Assembly: GCF_900104355.1 (NCBI RefSeq)
Contig: NZ_FNIY01000001.1
Span: 186,001 to 250,000, forward strand
Direction of reading: 5' to 3'
Length of the DNA: 64,000 nt
Origin: Phyllobacterium sp. OV277
GTDB lineage: Bacteria; Pseudomonadota; Alphaproteobacteria; Rhizobiales; Rhizobiaceae
Shown here: piece after piece, positions 25,266 through 34,759 of the stretch
Layout: each line of letters begins with the position of its first letter
Position numbering within the stretch: position 1 is the first letter of the stretch
Program-made: the position numbers and the translations under genes
Notes under the pieces: generated by a model
The model's input: the letters and a program-made list of their open reading frames with translations, nothing else
Database searches by the model: none
What the model was told of the DNA's origin: nothing

Positions 25266-25292
25266 AAAAGGCCGCTCAAAAGCGGCCTTTTC
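25266..25292. terminator. Bidirectional terminator after tig
   Basis: AAAGGCCGCT (25267-25276), CAAA and AGCGGCCTTTT form a strong hairpin, with T-runs on both strands. It ends the minus-strand tig transcript, 19 bases past its stop. Confidence 0.8.
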
Positions 25293-25310
25293 ATTCAATA
25301 AATCAGAAGC

Positions 25311-26735
25311 TTATGCTTCGTCTTCGGTCTTCTTCTTGGCGGCCTTTTTCGGCGCTGCTTTCTTGGCAGGCTTCTTGGCTTCACCAGACTTTTCGTCCGA
25401 CTCGTCTTCAGCCATCAGCTCTTCCTTCGTCACCTTCTTGTCGGTGACATTGATGGAAGTGAGAAGGTGATCGACAACCTTTTCTTCAAAAATCGGAGCG
25501 CGGAGATTGTTGATTGCTTCCGGGGTCTTGCGGAAGAATTCATAAATCTGCTGTTCCTGACCTGGGTACTGACGAACCTGATCGTAAACGGCGCGCTGCA
25601 ATTCTTCTTCGGTCACTTCGATACCGGCCTTGTTGCCGATTTCGGAGAGAACGAGACCAAGACGAACGCGGCGCTCAGCCAGCTTGCGATATTCTTCGCG
25701 CGCGGCTTCTTCCGTTGTGTCTTCGTCTTCAAAGGTCTTGCCAGCCTGCTGCAGGTCCTGACCGATCTGTGCCCAGATATTGTTGAACTCGGCATTGATC
25801 AGACGTTCTGGCGATTCGAACTGGTACTCACCATCGAGCGCATCGAGAATCTGACGCTTGACCTTCTGGCGGGTGAACGAGCCGTACTGGCTTTCGATCT
25901 GTTCGCGGATAACCTGACGTAGACGGTCGGCGCTTTCGATACCGAGCTTCTTGGCGGTTTCGTCGTTGATTTCGAGTTCGCCGGGCTTGCCGATTTCCTT
26001 GACGGTGATGTCGAAGGTTGCATCCTTGCCTGCGAGGTGCGCCGCACCATATTCAGCCGGGAACGTCACCTTGATCTGCTTTTCGTCGCCAGCCTTGGCG
26101 CCTACAAGCTGATCTTCAAAGCCGGGAATGAACTGGCCCGAGCCGAGGATCAGCGTTGCGTCCGTATCAGCGCCACCATCGAACGGCTCGCCGTCGATCT
26201 TGCCGAGATAATCCATGGTAACGCGGTCGCCGGTTTCGGCCTTACCCTTCTTGGGCTCAAAAGTCTGGGCAGAGCTTGCAACGCGCTTGACCTGCTCTTC
26301 AACTTCCGCATCCGTAACATCCACGACTTCGCGCGTGATGGAAATCTTGGAAGCATCCTTGAGTTCGATCGCTGGCAGAACTTCGTAGTTCAGCGTGAAT
26401 TCGAAATCGGCTTCGCCGTTCAGAACCTTGTCTGCTTCCTTCTCGTCTTCAGTCATTGCGACTTCTGGCTGGGTAGCGGACTTTTCGTTGCGGTCTGCAA
26501 GGATCGTGCGCGAGGAATCGCTGAGGATCTCGTTGACGACTTCAGCCATGAAGGACTTGCCGTACATCTTGCGCAGGTGATTGAGCGGCACTTTGCCGGG
26601 GCGGAAGCCATTGATGCGCGCCTTGGCGCTGGCACCTTGGAGGCGTTCGGAAAGCTTTGCTTCCAGATCCTTGGCCGGAACGACGACCTTGATCTCGCGC
26701 TTCAGCCCTTCATTGAGCGTTTCAGTAACCTGCAT
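25311..26735 (-). CDS. tig: Trigger factor
   Basis: A 474-residue ribosome-associated chaperone and prolyl isomerase. The ribosome-binding motif is in [17 protein letters not shown] (about 44-60). The PPIase domain follows with [20 protein letters not shown] near residue 165, then a long alpha-helical chaperone domain. The C-terminus is a Lys/Ala-rich tail ([16 protein letters not shown]) beyond the usual end. It binds nascent chains at the ribosome exit. The ATG at 26735 is preferred over a TTG two codons earlier. clpP-clpX are not downstream, unlike in many bacteria. Confidence 0.96.
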   Translation of the reverse strand: MQVTETLNEGLKREIKVVVPAKDLEAKLSERLQGASAKARINGFRPGKVPLNHLRKMYGKSFMAEVVNEILSDSSRTILADRNEKSATQPEVAMTEDEKEADKVLNGEADFEFTLNYEVLPAIELKDASKISITREVVDVTDAEVEEQVKRVASSAQTFEPKKGKAETGDRVTMDYLGKIDGEPFDGGADTDATLILGSGQFIPGFEDQLVGAKAGDEKQIKVTFPAEYGAAHLAGKDATFDITVKEIGKPGELEINDETAKKLGIESADRLRQVIREQIESQYGSFTRQKVKRQILDALDGEYQFESPERLINAEFNNIWAQIGQDLQQAGKTFEDEDTTEEAAREEYRKLAERRVRLGLVLSEIGNKAGIEVTEEELQRAVYDQVRQYPGQEQQIYEFFRKTPEAINNLRAPIFEEKVVDHLLTSINVTDKKVTKEELMAEDESDEKSGEAKKPAKKAAPKKAAKKKTEDEA

Positions 26736-27397
26736 GTCCAAACCTTCACTTTTTTAACATTTGTCCCGCCGTCGCCGGCCTATTAGCCAGATTGCGGGAG
26801 AAAAACTGTCTGCCATCGTGGCTTCTGGTGCAGATGGGGCGAGCCATGCCCTGACCATCTACGTTGATTTTATTGCTTTATTTCTTTTTCGGCCTGTTAT
26901 TTGTGTCAGAATTCTTATCACAGAACGTGCCACAAAGCCGCGGAAGAAATTGCACCCTTACCGATTGGTGGCTCCATTTACTTGCACTGCGTACAAAAAT
27001 CAATGGCACAGCCCTATGCGATTTGAAAATCCGCGCCGGTGCGCCTGAACTCCTGCACACAAGTCCGGCGCTTTCATGATCACAAAAAGAAGTGAAATAT
27101 TTGTCTGATGACAACCATGTGCAACTGTGCAAATCTTGATGTGTGGGGACCATCGATAGCCATACTGGAAATACACCATACGGAATTTTGGAACTGCCCT
27201 TGCGCTGGTCCCTATCGAGACTAAGTATTAAATCGATACAATCTGAGAAATTGACTTGTTTGTCTGCGGCACCAGCGTTCCAGCTGTTCTGGTCAGTGCT
27301 CATCTGACTCGTAGCCATAAGATGAATCACCGGCGCGGACGGAGATGCCCAAGCATTTCAACAGGCGCGGAAGTCTGATCGTCATGGAGGCCTGCCC
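26736..27397. other. Gene-free spacer upstream of the RND pump operon
   Basis: About 660 bases between the divergent tig and efflux genes. Frames here look random, with no family-like translation, tRNA or clear terminator. One possible regulator site is TATCGA-N14-TCGATA at 27213-27238, and ATCGATA recurs near 27152. The spacer is unusually long and AT-richer than its flanks, so a small RNA or regulatory leader is possible but not supported. Confidence 0.4.
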
Positions 27398-28555
27398 TTG
27401 TCACGGAACTCTCTTTCTACACTTACCCTCGGCTTTGCACTTGCGCTCACGACTGCCTTGCCGGTGCTGGCGCAAAATGCGCCCCCGCCTCCGACAGTCA
27501 CCGTAGCAAAACCTGTCGTGCGCGACGTCATCGACAGCGATGAATTCATCGGCCGCTTTGAAGCCGTCGATCAGGTTTCTGTCCGATCGCGTGTTGATGG
27601 CTATCTCGATACTGTCCACTTCAAGGATGGTGCTCTGGTCAAAAAGGGTGATCCGCTTTTCACCATTGACCAGCGGCCATACATATCCGCGCTGGCTCAG
27701 GCACAATCCGCGCTGGAAGTTGCCAAGACCACGGAAACCTATGCGGAAGCACAGTTCAAGCGGACACAATCGCTGACCGGAAGTGGCACATTGTCCGTAT
27801 CGACGCTGGATGACCAGCGGCGGGCGTTTCTCGCCGGTCAGGCGAGTGTCGTTGGTGCTCAGGCCGCCGTGGATGCAGCCCAGCTCAACCTCAACTATAC
27901 GCAGATCACTGCCCCGCAGGATGGCCGTATTGACCGCCGGCTTATTTCGGTCGGCAATCTGGTCAATGCCAACAATACAATCCTGACATCTATCGTTTCG
28001 CTTGATCCGATCGACTTCTATTTCGACGTGGATGAGCGCAACCTGTTGTCCTATTCGAAGACTGCCCGTGAAAACGGCGCAAATCTGCAGGAAGGCGGCG
28101 GTGGCCTTGAAGTCACCGTCAGGCTTACCGATTCGAACGAGCAGCCATTCAAGGGCAAACTCGACTTTGCCGAGAACAGGCTGGATGATGCTACGGGAAC
28201 AATGCGCGTGCGTGCACGCTTCGACAATCCCAAGTTCATTCTTCAACCCGGCCTTTTTGGCCGTGTCGAAGTGGCTGCTTCGAACACATATAAGGGCACG
28301 CTCGTGCCTGATGAAGCGGTTGGCTCCGATCAGAATGAACGCGTTGTCTATGTCGTCAATGCTGACGAAACAGTCACCACCAAGCCAGTTCGTCTCGGAC
28401 CGAAGCTTTACGGCTACCGGGTTATCCGCAGTGGCCTGAAGGGTGACGAAACCATCGTGGTCAACGGCCTGATGCGCATACGCCCCGGCATCAAGGTCAA
28501 GCCCGAAATCATCCAGCTTCCGCCGGAGGTTAAGGGTGCGGAGGCAGGGCAATGA
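27398..28555 (+). CDS. RND efflux pump, periplasmic adaptor (membrane fusion protein)
   Basis: A 385-residue AcrA/MexA-type adaptor. A signal peptide (about 1-26, ending PVLAQ) is followed by a beta-barrel/lipoyl region with SVRSRVDGYLDTVHFKDGALVKKGDPLFTID, an alpha-hairpin and a second lipoyl half (ITAPQDGRIDRRLISVGNLV). It links the inner-membrane pump to an outer-membrane channel. The start is TTG at 27398 with GGAGG 8-12 bases upstream; no ATG precedes the signal peptide well. It overlaps the pump gene by ATGA. No TolC-type gene or regulator is adjacent. Confidence 0.93.
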   Translation: MSRNSLSTLTLGFALALTTALPVLAQNAPPPPTVTVAKPVVRDVIDSDEFIGRFEAVDQVSVRSRVDGYLDTVHFKDGALVKKGDPLFTIDQRPYISALAQAQSALEVAKTTETYAEAQFKRTQSLTGSGTLSVSTLDDQRRAFLAGQASVVGAQAAVDAAQLNLNYTQITAPQDGRIDRRLISVGNLVNANNTILTSIVSLDPIDFYFDVDERNLLSYSKTARENGANLQEGGGGLEVTVRLTDSNEQPFKGKLDFAENRLDDATGTMRVRARFDNPKFILQPGLFGRVEVAASNTYKGTLVPDEAVGSDQNERVVYVVNADETVTTKPVRLGPKLYGYRVIRSGLKGDETIVVNGLMRIRPGIKVKPEIIQLPPEVKGAEAGQ

Positions 28556-31500
28556 GGTTTGCGCATTTTTTCATCGACAGACCGATCTTCGCGTCGGTTC
28601 TGTCCATTGTGCTGCTGATTGTCGGCGGTATCGCCTATACTCAGCTTCCCGTTGCCCAATATCCTGAAATCGCACCACCAACCATCGTTGTCCGCACCGC
28701 CTATCCCGGTGCTGATGCCGAAACCATTGCCAATACGGTCGCCACACCCATCGAACAGCAGATCAACGGCGTCGAGGACATGCTCTATATGTCCTCCTAT
28801 TCGACCGCTGACGGCTCAATGGCGCTGACGATCACCTTCAAGCTCGGCACGGATCTCGATAAGGCGCAGGTTCTGGTGCAGAACCGCGTTGCCATCGCCG
28901 TACCGCAATTGCCGCAGGACGTGCAGCGCAACGGTATCACCACGACGAAAAGCTCGCCCGACCTGATGATGGTCGTCCACGTGCTTTCGCCTGATAATCG
29001 TTATGACCAGCTCTATGCGTCCAACTATGCCAACACCCGTATCCGTGACGTTCTGTTGCGGCTCGACGGTGTCGGTGAAGTTACTATCTTTGGTGAACGC
29101 CAGTATTCCATGCGTATCTGGCTCGATCCGCAGAAACTGGCCGCTTACAGCATGACATCCGCTGATGTGGTTCAGGCGCTGCGTGACCAGAACGTGCAGG
29201 TCAATGGCGGCGCTATTGGCGGGCCGCCCACATCAGGCACGAATGCTTTCCAGTATACGGTCACCATGCAGGGCCGTTTCAGCGATGCCCGCCAGTTCCG
29301 CTACGTCATCGTCAAGACAAGCGGTGATGGCCGTCTTGTACAGTTGCAGGACGTCGCCCGCATCGAGCTTGGTGCGAAAGACTATGTGACAAACAGCTAT
29401 CTCGACGGCAGCCCTGCCGTTGCACTGGGTATTTTCAGCCGCCCTGGCACCAATGCGCTCGCTGCCGCCGAAACAATCCGGTCCACGATGACGGAACTCT
29501 CCAAGGATTTCCCTCCGGGCCTGAAATACGACATCGTCTATGATCCAACGGAATTCATTTCTGAATCAATTTCCGACGTTTACAAGACGATCTTCGAAGC
29601 CGTCATCCTTGTGGCACTGGTTGTGCTTGTCTTCCTGCAATCCTGGCGGACGGCAATCATCCCCATCGTTGCAATTCCAGTCTCGCTGATCGGCACCTTT
29701 GCCATACTCTCGGCATTCGGCTTCTCGCTGAATATGCTGACCTTGTTTGGTCTGGTGCTCGCCATCGGCATTGTGGTTGATGACGCCATTGTGGTGGTCG
29801 AAAATGTCGAACGAAACCTCGCGGCGGGCATGAGTCCGAAAGAAGCCTCGCACATAACCATGGATGAGGTCGGAACTGCGGTCATCGCCATTTCGCTGGT
29901 GCTGATTGCGGTGTTTGCGCCCACAGCCTTCATTCCCGGCATCTCTGGCCAGTTCTATATCCAGTTTGCCGTGACCATCTCGGCCGCGACGGCCATTTCG
30001 GCGCTTAACTCGCTGACACTTTCGCCTGCTCTGGCAGCAATCGTGCTGCGACGGCATGACCATGCACTGTCCAACAATCCCGCAGCACGTTTCGGGCGAA
30101 TGCTCGCCAATGGTTTCAATACGGGCTTCGACAAGATGGCGAACGGCTATTCATGGATCGTTCGGCGCCTTGTCGGATCGTGGGTTGGCATAGGCGCGTC
30201 TCTGCTCGTCTTTGTTGGCTTGCTCGGCGCCACATGGTTTATGGCCAATACGATCCCGCGCGGCTTCGTGCCGCCCATGGACCAGGGCTACGCCATTGTG
30301 GTCGTCCAGCTTCCTGACGGTGCATCCCTCGCCCGCACGGACGCGGTTATTGAAAAAGCGTCAAAGATCATCCGGGGTATTCCGGGTGTCCGCAACGCGG
30401 TGGCCTTTGCCGGCTTCAACGGTGCGACGTTCACCAATGCATCAAACTCCGGCGTGGTCTTTGCTCCGTTCCAGCCCTTTGCTGACCGGATCAAGAATGG
30501 CCAGACCGGCGATTCGATCATCAAGCAGATCTATGGAAGCCTGCAAAGCATTCAGGAAGCCTTCATCATCGCCGTACCGCCGCCACCAATTCGCGGCGTC
30601 GGTAATGCCGGTGGCTTCAAGATGCAGATTCTCGACCGCGACAGCTCGGACATGCGCCGCGTTCTCGGCCTTGCCTACCAGATGATGGGGGAAGCCAACC
30701 AGACACCGGGACTAACAGGCGTCTACACCACTTTCTCCGCCAATAGCCCGCAATACTTCCTCGAGATCGACAGAGACAAGGCGCAGGCGCTCAACGTGCC
30801 TATTCCAAACATCTTTGAAACGCTCTCAACCAATCTTGGCACGTCCTATGTCAATGATTTCAACGCCTTCGGCCGTGTTTATCAGGTACGGGCGCAGGCC
30901 GACCAGCAATACCGGCTGGATCGGACTGATATCCTTGCACTGAAAGTACGCTCGGCCACGGGCGCACTGGTGCCACTTGGCACCCTGATTGAAATCAAGG
31001 ACACAAACGGCCCCTCGCTCGTGCAGCGATACAATATGTACGTATCGGTGCCGCTACAGGGTAACGCTGCACCCGGTGTTTCCTCCGGTTCAGCGCTTGA
31101 CAAGATGGAGGCATTGGCAGCCAAGACCCTGCCCGCTGGAACAACCTTCCAGTGGACAGAACTTTCGCTGCAGGAGAGACAAACGGGCAACACGGCTATC
31201 CTGATCTTCGGACTTTCCGTGGTGTTCGTCTTCCTTGCCCTCGCTGCCCAGTATGAAAGCTGGGTCCTGCCACTGGCGATCATCCTGATTGTCCCATTGG
31301 CAGTGCTGGCCGCGCTGATAGGCGTCTATTTGCGAGGGATGGATAACAACATCCTGACTCAGATCGGTCTTGTGGTTCTGATTGGTCTGGCGGCGAAAAA
31401 CGCGATCCTGATCGTGGAATTCGCCCGCCAGCATCAGGCGGAAGGCTCTACTCCCGTCGAGGCAGCCATTGAAGCCAGCCGTCAGCGTCTGCGCCCGATC

Positions 31501-31722
31501 CTGATGACGGCTTTCGCCTTCATCTTCGGTGTCGTGCCGCTGATGATCGCCCAAGGCCCCGGCGCAGAAATGCGTCAATCACTGGGTACGGCTGTGTTCT
31601 CCGGCATGCTTGGCGTGACATTCTTCGGCCTGTTCCTGACACCGGTGTTCTACGTTGCACTCCGCTCCATCGGGCGCAAGAAAGCCACTGTGGAGACGCC
31701 TACGGAAGCGCCTGCCCATTAG
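28552..31722 (+). CDS. RND multidrug efflux transporter (AcrB/MexB type, HAE1)
   Basis: A 1056-residue inner-membrane pump of standard length. It opens FAHFFIDRPIFASVLSIVLL, the HAE1 start. It has 12 predicted membrane segments and two large periplasmic loops. The proton-relay aspartates lie in GIVVDDAIVVVENVER near residue 405, and the companion lysine region in GLAAKNAILIVEFA near residue 945. It exports hydrophobic drugs or toxic compounds by proton antiport as a trimer. It is translationally coupled to the adaptor gene. Similar pairs in Brucella are named bepDE or bepFG, but I cannot tell which this is. Confidence 0.95.
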   Translation: MRFAHFFIDRPIFASVLSIVLLIVGGIAYTQLPVAQYPEIAPPTIVVRTAYPGADAETIANTVATPIEQQINGVEDMLYMSSYSTADGSMALTITFKLGTDLDKAQVLVQNRVAIAVPQLPQDVQRNGITTTKSSPDLMMVVHVLSPDNRYDQLYASNYANTRIRDVLLRLDGVGEVTIFGERQYSMRIWLDPQKLAAYSMTSADVVQALRDQNVQVNGGAIGGPPTSGTNAFQYTVTMQGRFSDARQFRYVIVKTSGDGRLVQLQDVARIELGAKDYVTNSYLDGSPAVALGIFSRPGTNALAAAETIRSTMTELSKDFPPGLKYDIVYDPTEFISESISDVYKTIFEAVILVALVVLVFLQSWRTAIIPIVAIPVSLIGTFAILSAFGFSLNMLTLFGLVLAIGIVVDDAIVVVENVERNLAAGMSPKEASHITMDEVGTAVIAISLVLIAVFAPTAFIPGISGQFYIQFAVTISAATAISALNSLTLSPALAAIVLRRHDHALSNNPAARFGRMLANGFNTGFDKMANGYSWIVRRLVGSWVGIGASLLVFVGLLGATWFMANTIPRGFVPPMDQGYAIVVVQLPDGASLARTDAVIEKASKIIRGIPGVRNAVAFAGFNGATFTNASNSGVVFAPFQPFADRIKNGQTGDSIIKQIYGSLQSIQEAFIIAVPPPPIRGVGNAGGFKMQILDRDSSDMRRVLGLAYQMMGEANQTPGLTGVYTTFSANSPQYFLEIDRDKAQALNVPIPNIFETLSTNLGTSYVNDFNAFGRVYQVRAQADQQYRLDRTDILALKVRSATGALVPLGTLIEIKDTNGPSLVQRYNMYVSVPLQGNAAPGVSSGSALDKMEALAAKTLPAGTTFQWTELSLQERQTGNTAILIFGLSVVFVFLALAAQYESWVLPLAIILIVPLAVLAALIGVYLRGMDNNILTQIGLVVLIGLAAKNAILIVEFARQHQAEGSTPVEAAIEASRQRLRPILMTAFAFIFGVVPLMIAQGPGAEMRQSLGTAVFSGMLGVTFFGLFLTPVFYVALRSIGRKKATVETPTEAPAH

Positions 31723-31748
31723 CGCTGGCACTCCCCCTTACAAATCAG

Positions 31749-31781
31749 ATCGCGCCGGCATCAGTGTCGGCGCGATTTTTT
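31749..31781 (+). terminator. Rho-independent terminator of the RND operon
   Basis: ATCGCGCCG (31749-31757) pairs with CGGCGCGAT (31768-31776), followed by a T-run (TTTTTTA). Confidence 0.85.
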
Positions 31782-31868
31782 ATTGGCATCGAAATTGATC
31801 CTTTGAGGCATTGCAAAACGCCTCACTTTCACCAGACTGCTCGGCAGATTCTCAAGGAAGTGAAGCTC

Positions 31869-33956
31869 ATGACCGTTCACGATATCCGCCCGACTGTCGA
31901 CGCCCCCGATGATGATCCGCATATCTGGCTCGAGGAAATTGAAGGGACCAAGCCGCTTGAATGGGTTGCCCGGCAATCCGCAGCCACCCTACAGCGCTTT
32001 GGTGGCCAGCAATTTGAACGGGATCGTGATGTTCTGACCGCAATTCTGAACAGGCCAGACAAGATTCCGATGGTCGCACGCCGTGGCAACTATCTCTACA
32101 ATGTCTGGCAGGATGAACAGAACCCGCGCGGCCTGTGGCGCCGCACCACCATGGCATCCTATAAAACGCCGGAGCCGGAATGGGAGCTTCTCCTCGACAT
32201 TGATGCGCTCGCCACATCCGAGAACGATGACTGGATATGGAGCGGAGCGCATATCGAATCGGAAAAACGGCAGCGTGCCATTATCAGACTATCGCGCGGT
32301 GGCAGCGATGCCGTTGTCCATCGCGAGTTCGATATGGACAGCTTCCGTTTCATCGAGGATGGGTTCAACCTGCCCGAGGCGAAAGGCGATCTTGACTGGC
32401 TGGACATTGATACCGTCCTGATCTCGAGCGCGCTTGGCGAAGGCATGGTTACCCAATCCGGTTATGCCCGCACTGTGCGTCTGTGGAGGCGTGGCAGTGA
32501 TCCACTGTCTGCGCCTGTCCTCTTTGAATGCCCACCGGAATCCATGGCTGTGGGTGCAGATATTGACCGCAGCAGCGGCAGCGAGCGCATCTGGTTTGTC
32601 GAGCAGCGCTCCTTCTTTGAAACGACGGGCTGGTTGGGCGACCGTGAAGGCGCCAAACAGCGTCTGGATGTACCGGCGACGGCCTGGTGGAATTCCTACA
32701 ATAAATGGCTGACCGTAAAGCCGAGGGAGGACTGGACCGTATCCGGCATCACCTACCCTGCCGACACGCTGCTGGGCATTTCGCTCCAGGCCTTTCTAAC
32801 GGGCGAGCGCAATTTCCAGATTCTGTTCGAGGCCGCGCCGCGCCGCGCCCTGCAGGGCTTTTTCTGGAATGATAAGAAGCTTGTTGTCTCGTTTCTCGAC
32901 AATCTTGCGCCGCGCTTCGAAATTTTCGAACCCGGCGAAGGCAAATGGGCAAAGACATCCGTCAGCGCCCTTCCCTCCGAAGGTATTGTTCATCTCTGGT
33001 CGCTGGATGTCGAACATGACGACACCACGGGCGAATTGCTGGTTGCAGCACAGGACCCGATAACGCCAGCACAGGTGCTGTTGCTCGATATTGCCAAGCC
33101 AGAGGCCATCGCCGCACCGACGCTGCTCAAACAAAGCCCTGCGGTCTTTGATGCCACCGGCCTTGTTGTCACGCGGCATGAAGCTATCTCGACGGATGGC
33201 GAAGCGATCCCTTACACGCAGATCGGGCCAAAGGGTGAAACGGGTGATGCACCTGTCCACATGACTGGCTATGGCGGTTTTGGTCTGTCGATGGAGCCTT
33301 ATTACAGCGCATCCATCGGCAAGTTGTGGCTGGAACGCGGCGGCACCAGCGTGGTTGCCAATCTGCGCGGCGGAGGTGAATTCGGCAGCGCGTGGCACGA
33401 GGCGGGGCGCCGGGCAGGCAAAAAGCTCTCCCACGATGATTTTGCCGCCATTGCCGCAGATCTGGTTCGTCGCGGCGTTACGCGGCCCGAACGTATAGCG
33501 GCAGAAGGCGGCTCCAATGGCGGTCTGTTGATCTCCAATATGCTGACGCGTTACCCCGAACGTTTCGGGGCGCTGTTCTGCACCATTCCACTGATCGACA
33601 TGCGCCGCTACAACAAGCTTCTCGCCGGAGCAAGCTGGGTCGACGAATATGGTGATCCTGACAAGCCTGAGGACTGGGACTTCCTGAAAGAGCTGTCAGC
33701 CTATCACAATGCTGTACCTGGTCGTCCCTATCCGCCCACCCTCATTGCAACAACACGCCGGGATGATCGCGTTCACCCCGGGCACGCACGCAAGATGGCG
33801 GCAAAGCTGCAGGCTCTTGGCTATAATACCTATTTCTACGAGCCTGAAGCTGGCGGGCATGGTTATGGCAAGGACAATAAAGAACGGGCGAGCTTCATTG
33901 CGCTTGGCTACACTTTCCTGCGCGATGCAATCGGCTGGAAGCCAGTCTCGGAGTAA
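31869..33956 (+). CDS. Prolyl oligopeptidase family serine peptidase (S9A)
   Basis: A 695-residue S9A peptidase. The N-terminal half is a beta-propeller and the C-terminal half an alpha/beta hydrolase. The catalytic Ser lies in AEGGSNGGLLISNM, Asp in TRRDDRVHPGHA and His in EAGGHGYGKDNKE, in the expected order. It cleaves short peptides, often after proline; without a signal peptide it is likely cytoplasmic. The ATG at 31869 has AAGGAAG upstream and removes 35 doubtful residues of a longer reading. Same strand as the RND operon but after its terminator. Confidence 0.92.
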   Translation: MTVHDIRPTVDAPDDDPHIWLEEIEGTKPLEWVARQSAATLQRFGGQQFERDRDVLTAILNRPDKIPMVARRGNYLYNVWQDEQNPRGLWRRTTMASYKTPEPEWELLLDIDALATSENDDWIWSGAHIESEKRQRAIIRLSRGGSDAVVHREFDMDSFRFIEDGFNLPEAKGDLDWLDIDTVLISSALGEGMVTQSGYARTVRLWRRGSDPLSAPVLFECPPESMAVGADIDRSSGSERIWFVEQRSFFETTGWLGDREGAKQRLDVPATAWWNSYNKWLTVKPREDWTVSGITYPADTLLGISLQAFLTGERNFQILFEAAPRRALQGFFWNDKKLVVSFLDNLAPRFEIFEPGEGKWAKTSVSALPSEGIVHLWSLDVEHDDTTGELLVAAQDPITPAQVLLLDIAKPEAIAAPTLLKQSPAVFDATGLVVTRHEAISTDGEAIPYTQIGPKGETGDAPVHMTGYGGFGLSMEPYYSASIGKLWLERGGTSVVANLRGGGEFGSAWHEAGRRAGKKLSHDDFAAIAADLVRRGVTRPERIAAEGGSNGGLLISNMLTRYPERFGALFCTIPLIDMRRYNKLLAGASWVDEYGDPDKPEDWDFLKELSAYHNAVPGRPYPPTLIATTRRDDRVHPGHARKMAAKLQALGYNTYFYEPEAGGHGYGKDNKERASFIALGYTFLRDAIGWKPVSE

Positions 33957-34044
33957 ACTGTTCAAACAGCAGCTTTTTCCTTTGACCCCCGGGAAGACGG
34001 TGATATAGAGACCGGCGCTTGGGGGTCGAATACGACAACCATCT

Positions 34045-34127
34045 GCGGATATGGCGAAATTGGTAGACGCACCAGATTTAGGTTCTGGCGGGAGACCGTG
34101 GGGGTTCGAGTCCCTCTATCCGCACCA
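34045..34127 (+). tRNA. tRNA-Leu (anticodon TAG)
   Basis: A class II tRNA of 83 bases. The acceptor GCGGATA pairs with TATCCGC and CCA is encoded at 34125-34127. The anticodon stem CCAGA/TCTGG encloses TTTAGGT with anticodon TAG. A variable arm is present (GGCGGGAGACCGTG). It decodes CUA and other CUN leucine codons. Confidence 0.97.
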
Positions 34128-34167
34128 CTCTTCAATAGATATTTCAGGATTTTAGATCGATCTGTCA

Positions 34168-34188
34168 AAGCCGCTTTAGTTGCGGCTT
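34168..34188 (-). terminator. Possible terminator of the GDYXXLXY/DUF2157 pair
   Basis: AAGCCGC and GCGGCTT form a 7-pair stem with a 7-base loop just past the minus-strand stop codon. The following T-tract is short (TTTGAC), so this is a weak call. Confidence 0.4.
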
Positions 34189-34189
34189 G

Positions 34190-34759
34190 TCAGTATGCCG
34201 GCTCCTGATAGAGCAGACGCCCATTATACTTGAGCGCACTGATCTGTGCGTCGCCTGTCTTGGACACCGCGATCACAGCATCAACCGCGTGTTCGCCTTG
34301 CATCTTCTCAACAGTTTGCCCCCATCCCTCGGGAAGGTAATAGCGCTCAACGCCGTACTGAACCGCATACACGTCGTTTGTGACCGCGTAGGAATGATTG
34401 AGCGTCCGTCCGTGCAATTGAACGTCACCGGCAGCAATGTCCGTACGCTTCTGCCAGGAAGCACTGGCGAAATTCCAGCGCCCGTCCGCACCTTCCTTGA
34501 CCGTAACATAGATATCGATGAGCCCTGTTGTCTCGGGCTTATTGCCCGTCACTTTGTCTGTCCCAACAGATGAAATGCCATAGCCCAGCCGCACATATTC
34601 GCCGCGCAGAAGGTCACGCGGATCAACCGGTTCCGTTGCCAAGGTGATCCTTGTACCATGGCGAAGAACCGTCGCATGCTTTTCCACCATGGCGTAAAGT
34701 ACACCCGATTGCAGCAGTGCGACGACAATCCCTGCCAGCAAAAAGCGATTTATTTTCAT
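34190..34759 (-). CDS. GDYXXLXY-domain protein
   Basis: A 189-residue membrane-anchored protein. An N-terminal hydrophobic segment (6-27) is followed by DPRDLLRGEYVRLGYGI, the GD/EYxxLxY signature of the family, and a second region with YGVERYYLPEGWG. Members are usually encoded next to a DUF2157 or related membrane protein, as here with a 4-base overlap (34756-34759). The function is unknown; the Y-rich repeats suggest a periplasmic assembly or cell-envelope role, which is inference. Confidence 0.82.
   Translation of the reverse strand: MKINRFLLAGIVVALLQSGVLYAMVEKHATVLRHGTRITLATEPVDPRDLLRGEYVRLGYGISSVGTDKVTGNKPETTGLIDIYVTVKEGADGRWNFASASWQKRTDIAAGDVQLHGRTLNHSYAVTNDVYAVQYGVERYYLPEGWGQTVEKMQGEHAVDAVIAVSKTGDAQISALKYNGRLLYQEPAY

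Noticed and set aside
26878-27330. Open frame of 150 residues in the tig-RND spacer
   Set aside because: No ribosome site, no family-like pattern and Ser/Cys/His-rich composition typical of chance frames.
27401-28552. Open frame of 383 residues on the minus strand
   Set aside because: It is the complement shadow of the RND adaptor gene; the plus strand has signal peptide, lipoyl motifs and coupling to the pump.
34045-34127. tRNA-Leu as an integration site for a mobile island
   Set aside because: No integrase gene and no duplicated tRNA 3' end were seen on either side.
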